Shown: in pieces, positions 57,785 through 64,000 of the stretch | How positions within the stretch are numbered: position 1 is the stretch's first letter | How the letters are laid out: every line of letters begins with the position of its first letter | Source: Roseomonas aerilata DSM 19363 | Lineage (GTDB): Bacteria; Pseudomonadota; Alphaproteobacteria; Acetobacterales; Acetobacteraceae | DNA length: 64,000 bases | NCBI RefSeq assembly: GCF_000711725.1 | Contig: NZ_JONP01000005.1 | Span: forward strand, 186,001-250,000 | Reading direction: 5' to 3' | Made by a program: the position numbers and the translations under genes | Notes under the pieces: model-generated | Database searches by the model: none | Seen by the model: the letters and a program-made list of their open reading frames with translations, nothing else | What the model was told of the DNA's origin: nothing

Positions 57785-59578
57785 ATGGCCAATCCTGGAA
57801 AACAGAGCCCCGGCAAGCGGCGCCTCGACCCCGAGGCGGCGCGCGCCCTCCTCACCCGCCTCTGGCGCGAGGAACTGCGCCACCACCCGCGCCGCATCCT
57901 TCTCGCCCTGCTCTGCACCGCCCTCGTCGCGGGGCTCACCGCCCTCTACCCGGTGATGATCCAGCAGGCCTTCGACCTCTTCGCGAAGCCCGGCGCCGAT
58001 GGCACCCCCCGGATCGTCTGGGCCATCCCGCCCGCCATCATCCTGCTGACCTGCGCCAAGGCCCTTGCCCAGTACGGCCAGGCCGTTTCCATCCAATCCA
58101 CCGTGCTGCGCGTGATCGAGGGGCTGCAGAACCGCCTCTTCCGCGCGCTCACGCGGGCCGACCTCGCGGTGGTCGCGCAGGACGCCCCCGCCCGGCATGC
58201 CGCCCGCTTCACCGCCGACGCTGCCGCCATCCGGGAAGCGCTGACCAAGGCCATCAATGCCATCGCCGACGTGCTGACCGTGGTCGGCCTCGTCGGCTCG
58301 ATGGTCTGGCTGGACTGGAAGATGTCGCTTGTCGCGGCCGCCCTCTACCCGGTCGCGGTCGTGCCGATCCTGCGCCTCGGCAAGCGCATCCGGCGCGCCT
58401 CGGGCGGCATGCAGGAGCGGGTGGGCGAGGCCGCGGCAAGCCTCACAGAGAGCTTCGCCGCCGCCCGCGTCGTCCGCACCTACCGGCTGGAGGAGGCGGA
58501 GGAATCCCGCGCCGCCCGCCTCTTCGCCAATCTCCGCGCGAGCCTTCTCTCCATCGCCCGCACCCGCGCCAGCCTCGACCCGATGCTCGAAGCCATCGGC
58601 GGCGTCGCGGTCGCCGCCATCCTCGCCATCGTCGGCTGGCGCGTTTCGCAGGGGGAGGGGACCGTCGGCGAGTTCACCGGCTTCGTGGCCGCCCTCCTCA
58701 TCGCGGCCCGCCCCGTGCGCGCGCTCGGCAGCCTCAACGCCGCGCTTCAGGAGGGGCTGGCCGGCCTCTCCCGCGTGAACGCGGTGATCGACACGCCCCA
58801 GAGCATCACCAGCCCGCCCGCCGCGCCCGCCTTGCCCCCCGGCCGGGGCCGCATCGCCTTCGAGGGTGTCCACTTCGCCTATGAGGCCGATCGCGGCGCC
58901 CTGCACGGCGTCGCCTTCACCGCCGAACCTGGCCGCACCGTCGCCCTCGTCGGCCCATCCGGCGCCGGCAAGTCCACGGCGCTCGCCCTCGTCCCCCGGC
59001 TCTACGACCCGAGTGCCGGGCGGGTGACGATCGACGGCGCCGACCTCCGCGCCGTCTCCCTCGAATCGCTCCGCGACGCCATCGCCTATGTCGGCCAGGA
59101 CGCGACGGTCTTCGACGACACCGCCTTCGCCAACATCGCCTGCGGCCGCCCTGGCGCCACTGCGACGGAGGTGGAGGCCGCCGCACAGGCGGCCGCCGCC
59201 AACGACTTCATCTCGGCGCTTCCCCAGGGTTACGACACCGTCCTCGGCCCCGGCGGCGCGCGCCTCTCGGGCGGTCAGCGCCAGCGCATCTCCCTCGCCC
59301 GCGCCCTGCTGCGGAACCCCCGCGTCCTCCTGCTGGACGAGGCAACGAGCGCCCTCGACACGAACAGCGAGGCCGCCGTGCAGGCCGCGCTCGCCACCCT
59401 CCGCGCCGGGCGCACCACCCTCGTCGTCGCCCACCGCCTCTCGACCGTGCGCGACGCCGACCTGATCGTGGTGATGGAGGCGGGCCGCGTCGCCGAATCC
59501 GGCACCCATGCCGAGTTGCTGGACCGCGGCGGCCTCTACGCCGGCCTCGTCCGCGCCCAGGCCTTCGCCCCCGCCTGA
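57785..59578 (+). CDS. ABC transporter, fused permease and ATPase (MsbA-like exporter)
   Basis: A 597-residue half-transporter. Six membrane helices occupy about residues 35-310, with the coupling region RVGEAAASLTESFAAARVVRTYRLEE. The nucleotide-binding domain has Walker A LVGPSGAGKSTALAL, Q-loop AIAYVGQD, signature ARLSGGQRQRISLARALL, Walker B RVLLLDEATSALD and VVAHRLST. It works as a dimer in the inner membrane, exporting lipids or amphiphiles. The substrate cannot be predicted; the fold is like MsbA and other ABCB exporters. Confidence 0.92.
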   Translation: MANPGKQSPGKRRLDPEAARALLTRLWREELRHHPRRILLALLCTALVAGLTALYPVMIQQAFDLFAKPGADGTPRIVWAIPPAIILLTCAKALAQYGQAVSIQSTVLRVIEGLQNRLFRALTRADLAVVAQDAPARHAARFTADAAAIREALTKAINAIADVLTVVGLVGSMVWLDWKMSLVAAALYPVAVVPILRLGKRIRRASGGMQERVGEAAASLTESFAAARVVRTYRLEEAEESRAARLFANLRASLLSIARTRASLDPMLEAIGGVAVAAILAIVGWRVSQGEGTVGEFTGFVAALLIAARPVRALGSLNAALQEGLAGLSRVNAVIDTPQSITSPPAAPALPPGRGRIAFEGVHFAYEADRGALHGVAFTAEPGRTVALVGPSGAGKSTALALVPRLYDPSAGRVTIDGADLRAVSLESLRDAIAYVGQDATVFDDTAFANIACGRPGATATEVEAAAQAAAANDFISALPQGYDTVLGPGGARLSGGQRQRISLARALLRNPRVLLLDEATSALDTNSEAAVQAALATLRAGRTTLVVAHRLSTVRDADLIVVMEAGRVAESGTHAELLDRGGLYAGLVRAQAFAPA

Positions 59579-59587
59579 GAGGACGCC

Positions 59588-60106
59588 ATGCCGACCATCA
59601 TCCGCGCCGTCGACCTCCAGCCCCGCCCTTGGCCCAACGGCCTCGGAACCACGCGGGATATCACCGTGCAGGACGGCTGGCTCATCACCGTCGCCGACCT
59701 CACTGGCGATGCCGCCTTCTCCCACTTCTCCGGCATCGACCGCCTCTTCACCCTTCTCGACGGTGCGGGCGTCACCCTGACCCTGGAGGACCGCCCCCCG
59801 CTGCCGTGCCTGCCCCTGGTTCCCGCCAGCTTCCCCGGCGACGTGCCCACCCACTGCCGCATGGCCGGAGGCCCCGCCCGCGCCTTCAACGTCATGGCCG
59901 AGCGCGGCCGCTTCGAGGCCCGCGTCTCCGTCCGCAGCGTCGCCGCCGGCCACCGCATCCACAGCCCCGCCTCCTGCGTGGCGGTGTTCTGCGCCGAGGG
60001 AAGCCTCACCATCGGCGACGTGCGCCTGGGCCCCGAGGACACGATCCTCCAGCCCGGTGCCGTCGCGATCGAAGGTCCGGGCGTCGCGATTTTCGTGGAG
60101 ATCTGA
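59588..60106 (+). CDS. HutD/Ves-family cupin
   Basis: A 172-residue protein with the family N-terminus (IIRAVDLQPRPWPNGLGTTRDI), DLTGDAAFSHFSGIDRLFTLLDGAGVTL and DVPTHCRMAGGPARAFNVMAERGRFEA. HutD often accompanies histidine-utilisation genes, and is thought to set the level of pathway flux, but no hut genes are visible here. GAGGAC precedes the ATG and the transporter stop is only 9 bases away. Followed by the second copy of the hairpin element. Confidence 0.88.
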   Translation: MPTIIRAVDLQPRPWPNGLGTTRDITVQDGWLITVADLTGDAAFSHFSGIDRLFTLLDGAGVTLTLEDRPPLPCLPLVPASFPGDVPTHCRMAGGPARAFNVMAERGRFEARVSVRSVAAGHRIHSPASCVAVFCAEGSLTIGDVRLGPEDTILQPGAVAIEGPGVAIFVEI

Positions 60107-60109
60107 GCG

Positions 60110-60326
60110 GGCGGCTCCCGGAGAGGGCGCTGCCCTCTCCGGACCTCACCCGCCAAGGGCCTCAGGCCCTTGGATCCCCATCTGGCTGTCGCGGAGCCTT
60201 CCTGAACGTGTCGTCGCCCCGGGTCCACGACCCGAGGCGCACCGGCCCTGAAACGCCTCAAATCGAAGGAAGAGGATGAGAGGGGGTCTGGCGGAGAGAA
60301 TTCATTCTCTCCCCCGGGACCACCAG
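60110..60326. repeat. Multi-hairpin intergenic element, copy 2
   Basis: Homologous to 38437-38693. Stems: GGAGAGGGC/GCCCTCTCC at 60120-60140 (perfect 9 bp, loop GCT); CCAAGGGCCT/AGGCCCTTGG at 60153-60173 (perfect); 60215-60239 (10 of 11 pairs); GGAGAGAAT/ATTCTCTCC at 60293-60312. Several differences between copies keep pairing or change only loops. Like copy 1 it lies at a convergent gene junction, between hutD and the phosphatase gene. Confidence 0.85.
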
Positions 60327-60337
60327 CGCCCCAGGGG

Positions 60338-61000
60338 TTACTCCCGCCGCAGCACCCCATCGATCAGCCGATCCGCCCAGGGCTGGCTTCGGAACGCCGT
60401 GCGGAGCGCCACCTCGTCATACTCGTCCCGCACCCAGTCGAGGAACGGCACCCGCCCTTCTGCCTGCCGCGCGTAGAGGCGGAAGAAGGCGTCGAGGATG
60501 CCCGTACGGGAAGCGCTGACATGGCCGTGGCGCCAGTGGAGTTGTCCCAGCGCCTCCGCGCTCGTCCCGCCGCCCAGCAGCAGGAAGACGCCGGCGGCCA
60601 GGCCCGTGCGATCCGCCCCGGACTTGCAGTGGATGAGGGCCGGCTCCTCCATCTCCGCGAAGATGCCGGCCAGGCGGAGGAGGCGGTCGCGATGGGGGGC
60701 GCCGCGGCTCTCGAAGGGGGCGTCCACATGGGCCAGGCCCAGCCGCGCCGCCTCTCCGCGGGAGAGGGCGTCGGAGCCGCAGTCCACCCGCTGCCCCCGC
60801 AGGTTGATCACCGTGCGCAGCGAGAGGCGGCGCGCCGCGTCGCGCAATTGCCAGGGGGAGGGGTGGTTCGAGCGGTAGAGGCGCCCGGGCACCACGACGC
60901 CCCAGTTCCTCCAGCCCTGCCGGAGGATCGCGTGATCCACGAAAAGGCTGTTCACCAGGGCGGCCCGGCGCCCCGCCGGTGTCGTCAGGTCCTGCGGCAT
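60338..61000 (-). CDS. Dual-specificity/tyrosine protein phosphatase
   Basis: A 220-residue phosphatase with the catalytic loop IHCKSGADRTGLAAG (CX5R: Cys nucleophile, Arg) and, about 60 residues earlier, the general-acid region LGLAHVDAPFESRG. The pattern VVPGRLYRSNHPSPWQL and LRTVINLRGQR is common to small bacterial DSP-like phosphatases. Substrate unknown. The ATG at 61000 fits the conserved N-terminus; longer upstream frames are not conserved. Its 3' end faces the hairpin element. Confidence 0.86.
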   Translation of the reverse strand: MPQDLTTPAGRRAALVNSLFVDHAILRQGWRNWGVVVPGRLYRSNHPSPWQLRDAARRLSLRTVINLRGQRVDCGSDALSRGEAARLGLAHVDAPFESRGAPHRDRLLRLAGIFAEMEEPALIHCKSGADRTGLAAGVFLLLGGGTSAEALGQLHWRHGHVSASRTGILDAFFRLYARQAEGRVPFLDWVRDEYDEVALRTAFRSQPWADRLIDGVLRRE

Positions 61001-61105
61001 GGCGCGGGAGATAGGGCGGAAGAGGGCCTTCCGGCAAATTCCTGGAGAAACATCCCGCTCTGGCGAGGCGTTAGCATTCCTCACCAAGGAACGAGGAGGC
61101 CCGCC

Positions 61106-61306
61106 ATGTCGAAAGCCCATATGCCGCCGGTCCCGCCCGCCAACCAGTCGCCGCACGGTGGCAACAACCCCGGCGAGGGCGAGGTGAACCCCAAGGACGC
61201 CCGCAACACCGCCGATAATCGCGGCAAGTTCGACCCGGGCCAGCAGGGCCAGCAGGGCAGCACCGGAATCAACACCCACCACCAGGGCTACCAGCAGGAC
61301 CGTTGA
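61106..61306 (+). CDS. Small disordered hydrophilic protein (66 residues)
   Basis: Rich in Gln, Gly, Asn, Pro and His, without hydrophobic segments: NQSPHGGNNPGEGEVNPKDA and KFDPGQQGQQGSTGINTHHQ. A very strong site GAGGAGG sits 6 bases before the ATG, arguing for real translation. Probably intrinsically disordered, reminiscent of small hydrophilic stress proteins; function unknown. The next small ORF begins two bases after its stop. Confidence 0.7.
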   Translation: MSKAHMPPVPPANQSPHGGNNPGEGEVNPKDARNTADNRGKFDPGQQGQQGSTGINTHHQGYQQDR

Positions 61307-61308
61307 TC

Positions 61309-61527
61309 ATGCCGAAGGGAAACGAGGAATCGACCGACCGCTCTGCCGGCGGCCCGGGCAGCAGCCACCAGGGCGGCAACCACGGCCACGCGCACCGGGA
61401 GAAGGGCCACACCCAGCCGGGTGCGGCCACGAACAGCAGCAAGAGCCAGGTCTCGGGCGGTGGCGGCGAGCGTGACAGCCACCACACGCATGACGAGCAC
61501 CGCAAGGGCGATCGCACCGGCAACTGA
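61309..61527 (+). CDS. Small disordered His/Gly-rich protein (72 residues)
   Basis: Second of a tandem pair. Composition is His, Gly, Ser and charged residues: SSHQGGNHGHAHREKGHTQP and GGGGERDSHHTHDEHRKGDR, with about ten His. Such a run could bind metal ions (inference). The ATG follows directly after the first small gene (stop at 61304-61306), so the two are probably one transcript. No similarity to a named family was recognised. Confidence 0.65.
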   Translation: MPKGNEESTDRSAGGPGSSHQGGNHGHAHREKGHTQPGAATNSSKSQVSGGGGERDSHHTHDEHRKGDRTGN

Positions 61528-61586
61528 GGCCGGCGTCGTCGGGCGAATGGGGCTGGGGCGGATCACCGCTCCGGCCCTTGCCGTTT

Positions 61587-62576
61587 CTAGTCCGCCCGCG
61601 CGCCGGTGAGGCGCACCGCCTCCTGCCACATCGGCCGCTCCGCCCGCCCGCGCGCCACGGCGTCCTCGGGTGTGGACCATAGCAGCTTCGTCCCGGCCTG
61701 AATGGCGCGCCGCCGCATGGCCTCGTCATCCACGATCGTCTTCAGCGCCGCGTTCAGCCGATCCACCACCGGGCGGGGTGTGGCGGCGGGAGCAACCATG
61801 GCGGCCCAGGAGGTGATGACGAAGTCCGGCATCCCCGCCTCGGCCATCGTGGGGATCTCCGGCAGGTTTGGCCAACGCTCCGAGTCCGTCACGGCGAAGG
61901 CGCGCATCCGCCCCTCCTGGATGATGGGGATGTAGGAGGCAAGGTTGTCGATGGCGCAGGTCAGGTCGCCCGAGAGCATGGCCGGCGTGATCTGCGCCGC
62001 GCCGCGGAAGGGCACGTGCTCCGCGTTCAGCTTCAGCCGGTGGGTGAAGAGCGCGCCGGAGAGATGCGCCGTGGTGCCCACCCCCGGGCTGCCATAGGAA
62101 ATCCCCTGCGGCCGCGCCCGCGTCCACTCGATGAACTCCCCCAGGCTCCGCGCCGGGCAGTGCTGGCTGCTGACGACGAAGACGTTCGGCAACTCGTAGG
62201 TCAGGGCGACCGCGACGAAGTCCCGATCAATGTCCCAGGGCATGCGGGAATAGAGGAACTGGTTGATCGAGAACTGCCCGATCGTCGCCATGCCGAGCGT
62301 GTAGCCGTCCGGCGTCGACTTCGCGATGGCGTCCATTCCGATATTGCCGCCTGCGCCAGGCCGGTTCTCGATGACGAAGTTCTGCCCGAGCCGCTGCTGG
62401 AGCTGCTCCGCATAGATGCGCGTCATCACGTCGGTGGAGCCGGCGGGCGGGAAGGGGACGATGACGCGCACCGGGCGGCTGGGCCAGTCGGTCGCAGATC
62501 CCGGGGCCTGGGCGGCGGCGGTGCGGATGGCGGGCAGGGCCAGCCCTGCCCCGAGGAAATGGCGGCGCGCGATCAT
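61587..62576 (-). CDS. Bug-family tripartite tricarboxylate transporter substrate-binding protein
   Basis: A 329-residue periplasmic receptor with signal peptide MIARRHFLGAGLALPAIRTAAA (RR start). Family motifs: PVRVIVPFPPAGSTDVMTRIYA, GQNFVIENRPGAGGNIGMDAIA, DGYTLGMATIGQ, HVPFRGAAQITPAMLSGDL and EIPTMAEAGMPDFVI. It belongs to the large, expanded Bug set typical of Acetobacteraceae and Burkholderiales. No permease genes are adjacent, so the ligand is unknown. Confidence 0.92.
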   Translation of the reverse strand: MIARRHFLGAGLALPAIRTAAAQAPGSATDWPSRPVRVIVPFPPAGSTDVMTRIYAEQLQQRLGQNFVIENRPGAGGNIGMDAIAKSTPDGYTLGMATIGQFSINQFLYSRMPWDIDRDFVAVALTYELPNVFVVSSQHCPARSLGEFIEWTRARPQGISYGSPGVGTTAHLSGALFTHRLKLNAEHVPFRGAAQITPAMLSGDLTCAIDNLASYIPIIQEGRMRAFAVTDSERWPNLPEIPTMAEAGMPDFVITSWAAMVAPAATPRPVVDRLNAALKTIVDDEAMRRRAIQAGTKLLWSTPEDAVARGRAERPMWQEAVRLTGARAD

Positions 62577-62652
62577 GGAAGCGTCCCTCGTTCTTCGTTG
62601 CCGCCAGTTTAGGCAGCGCCCGCGCCCGTCGGCCAGCCCCGTGGGCGGCCGC

Positions 62653-63582
62653 TTAAGGCCATCGCACCTCCGGCGGCATGGACATGAGGATCGCCTCGAC
62701 GTTCCCCCCGGTCTTCAGCCCGAAAAGCGTGCCGCGGTCATGGAGAAGGTTGAACTCTACGTAGCGCCCGCGCCGGATGAGCTGCGCCTCGCGCTCCGCC
62801 TCGGTCCAGGGCTCGTGCATCCGGCGGCGCACAATGGCGGGGAAGGATTCGAGGAAAGCCTCGCCCACATCCCTGGTGAAGGCGAAGTGGTCCTCCAGCC
62901 GCGCCCCGTCCGGCTCGTCCCGGCCGAGCCAGTCGTAGAAGATGCCGCCGAGGCCGCGGGGCTCCCCCCTGTGGGGCAGGAAGAAGTACTCGTCGCACCA
63001 GGCCTTGAAGCGGGGGTAGTAGGCTGGGTCGTGCCGGTCGCAGGCCGCGCGGAAGGCGGCGTGGAAGCCGGCCGCGTCCTCCTGCGCCTCCGCCGATTGC
63101 GGGAACATCGGCGTCAGGTCCCCGCCGCCCCCGAACCAGCTCCGCCGCGTCGTGATGAAACGGGTGTTCATGTGCGCGGCCGGCACGCGGGGGGAGCGCA
63201 TATGGGCCACCAGCGAAACCCCCGTGGCCAGGAAGCGCGGGTCCTCCTCCGCCCCCGGGATCTGCCGGCGGAACTCCGGGCTGAATTCCCCCCAGACCGT
63301 GGAGACGTTCACCCCCACCTTCTCGAAGACCCGGCCCTTCATGACGGACATGACGCCCCCGCCGCCCTCCGGCCGGTCCCAGGAGGTGCGGACGAAGCGG
63401 CCGGGCGGCATGGCGCCGTGCGGGCCTGTGCCGCCCTCATCCTCGATCGCCTCGAAGGCCGCGCAGAGGCGGTCCCGCAGCCCCTCGAACCAGCGGCGGG
63501 CCGAGCCGGCCATGGGGTGAGGGCCGGATTCGGTGGCCTGGGCGGGCGCGGCATGGTCTTGGTTGCGTATCATCTGCCCCAT
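62653..63582 (-). CDS. hemF: Oxygen-dependent coproporphyrinogen III oxidase
   Basis: A 309-residue HemF, which oxidatively decarboxylates coproporphyrinogen III to protoporphyrinogen IX. Motifs: [79 protein letters not shown] and [25 protein letters not shown]. The ATG at 63582 (MGQMIRN) is used; ATG at 63573 is equally possible. It is divergent from petA. Confidence 0.96.
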   Translation of the reverse strand: MGQMIRNQDHAAPAQATESGPHPMAGSARRWFEGLRDRLCAAFEAIEDEGGTGPHGAMPPGRFVRTSWDRPEGGGGVMSVMKGRVFEKVGVNVSTVWGEFSPEFRRQIPGAEEDPRFLATGVSLVAHMRSPRVPAAHMNTRFITTRRSWFGGGGDLTPMFPQSAEAQEDAAGFHAAFRAACDRHDPAYYPRFKAWCDEYFFLPHRGEPRGLGGIFYDWLGRDEPDGARLEDHFAFTRDVGEAFLESFPAIVRRRMHEPWTEAEREAQLIRRGRYVEFNLLHDRGTLFGLKTGGNVEAILMSMPPEVRWP

Positions 63583-63800
63583 CGTCGTGTTGCGGTGCGG
63601 CTCGCGCCGTTGCCACCCTGCATCCCCGCCCTTTATATGGCCAGAGAACCGGCATGGCACCGCGCACCCGCGCGTGCCACGCCCCACCCCGCGCGAGCAC
63701 TCGGCCCGGACGCCCCGTCCGACCGCATGCCCTGCCGGAGACAGTGCAACCGCCCCCGGCCGCCCAGCGGCAGGGAGCGGAGAACAGGACGAGCGATCGA
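63583..63800. promoter_or_regulatory. Divergent intergenic region hemF/petA
   Basis: A 218-base gap serving two opposite heme/respiration genes. A TTTATATGG stretch near 63632 is the only clearly A/T-rich spot and may be part of a promoter. No inverted repeat matching a known regulator was identified. Confidence 0.35.
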
Positions 63801-64000
63801 ATGGCCGATGTGCTGGCTTCCCCGCCCAAGACGAGCCCCTCGGAGGCGGGTCCCCGCCAGGCCGATCCGGTCGGCGTGCAACACGAGGAAGGCCCGCCGC
63901 GCCGGGACTTCCTGAAACTTGCCACCGGCTCCTTCGCGCTGGTCGGAGTCGGTGTGGTCGCCTGGCCCTTCATTAACTCGATGAACCCGAGCGCGGACGT
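63801..64000 (+). CDS. petA: Ubiquinol-cytochrome c reductase Rieske iron-sulfur subunit, N-terminal fragment
   Basis: The first 66 residues of the bc1 complex Rieske protein; the gene runs off the window end. After a disordered N-terminal tail comes the twin-arginine anchor [36 protein letters not shown], a near-signature of alphaproteobacterial PetA. The Rieske cluster domain lies outside. GGACGAG precedes the ATG. Confidence 0.93.
   Translation, partial: MADVLASPPKTSPSEAGPRQADPVGVQHEEGPPRRDFLKLATGSFALVGVGVVAWPFINSMNPSAD

Noticed and set aside
61528-61586. GGCCGG/CCGGCC pair as terminator before the convergent Bug gene
   Set aside because: The loop would be about 37 bases and the stem only 6 bp, which is expected by chance at this GC content.

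Overview
The window is dense, high-GC DNA (hand-counted samples near 80% GC outside one island) with no rRNA, tRNA or CRISPR that I could see. Gene content points to an aerobic alphaproteobacterium, most likely Acetobacteraceae/Rhodospirillales (Roseomonas-like): Rieske PetA, CtaA, HemF, UbiA, ETF-QO, HWE-family kinase, SelO, HutD and two tripartite-tricarboxylate-type (Bug) binding proteins. The taxonomic call is inference from gene content, not from a marker gene.

Layout. 1-3625: the tail of a Ppx/GppA phosphatase and a large membrane hybrid histidine kinase. 3744-21164: seven co-directional, tightly packed and mostly overlapping genes (glgE, treS-maltokinase fusion, glgB, glgX, treZ, malQ, treY) that together can turn trehalose into branched alpha-glucan and back. 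21219-23111: a HWE kinase convergent with, and overlapping, a stand-alone receiver. 23226-24814 (minus): an ETF-beta-lysine-methyltransferase-like enzyme coupled to ubiA. 25043-26813: gshA and a small membrane protein. 26877-32819 (minus): ctaA, a soluble multi-PAS kinase and tldD in an overlapping chain, followed by a TauE/SafE permease and a GNAT acetyltransferase. 33000-38426: a glycosyltransferase/TVP38 pair, two exported proteins of unclear role, an aldo/keto reductase, a second receiver and an aspartate-dehydrogenase-like gene. 38713-43664: Slt-type transglycosylase, a family-4 uracil-DNA glycosylase without a single cysteine, and ETF-QO.

43661-45287 is an SDR gene split by an 865-bp, AT-richer insertion flanked by a 5-bp direct repeat (TTCCA); precise removal restores a 253-codon frame. 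45288-53498 is a catabolic cluster: a MarR regulator divergent from a NicX-like ring-cleaving dioxygenase, then an alpha/beta hydrolase, acyl-CoA dehydrogenase, acyl-CoA ligase, octopine/nopaline-type dehydrogenase, 3-hydroxyacyl-CoA dehydrogenase and a Bug receptor, consistent with import and degradation of a pyridine-like or other aromatic acid through CoA thioesters.

53515-64000 is mixed housekeeping: SelO, an OGFr-like protein, a small membrane protein coupled to the CCA-adding enzyme, DoxX, an ABC exporter, HutD, a tyrosine phosphatase, two tiny hydrophilic proteins, a second Bug receptor, HemF and the start of petA. Two copies of a multi-hairpin intergenic element (38437-38693 and 60110-60326) both sit between convergent genes.

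Start codons were chosen by overlap with the upstream gene, ribosome-binding sites and family alignment from memory; no database search was possible.
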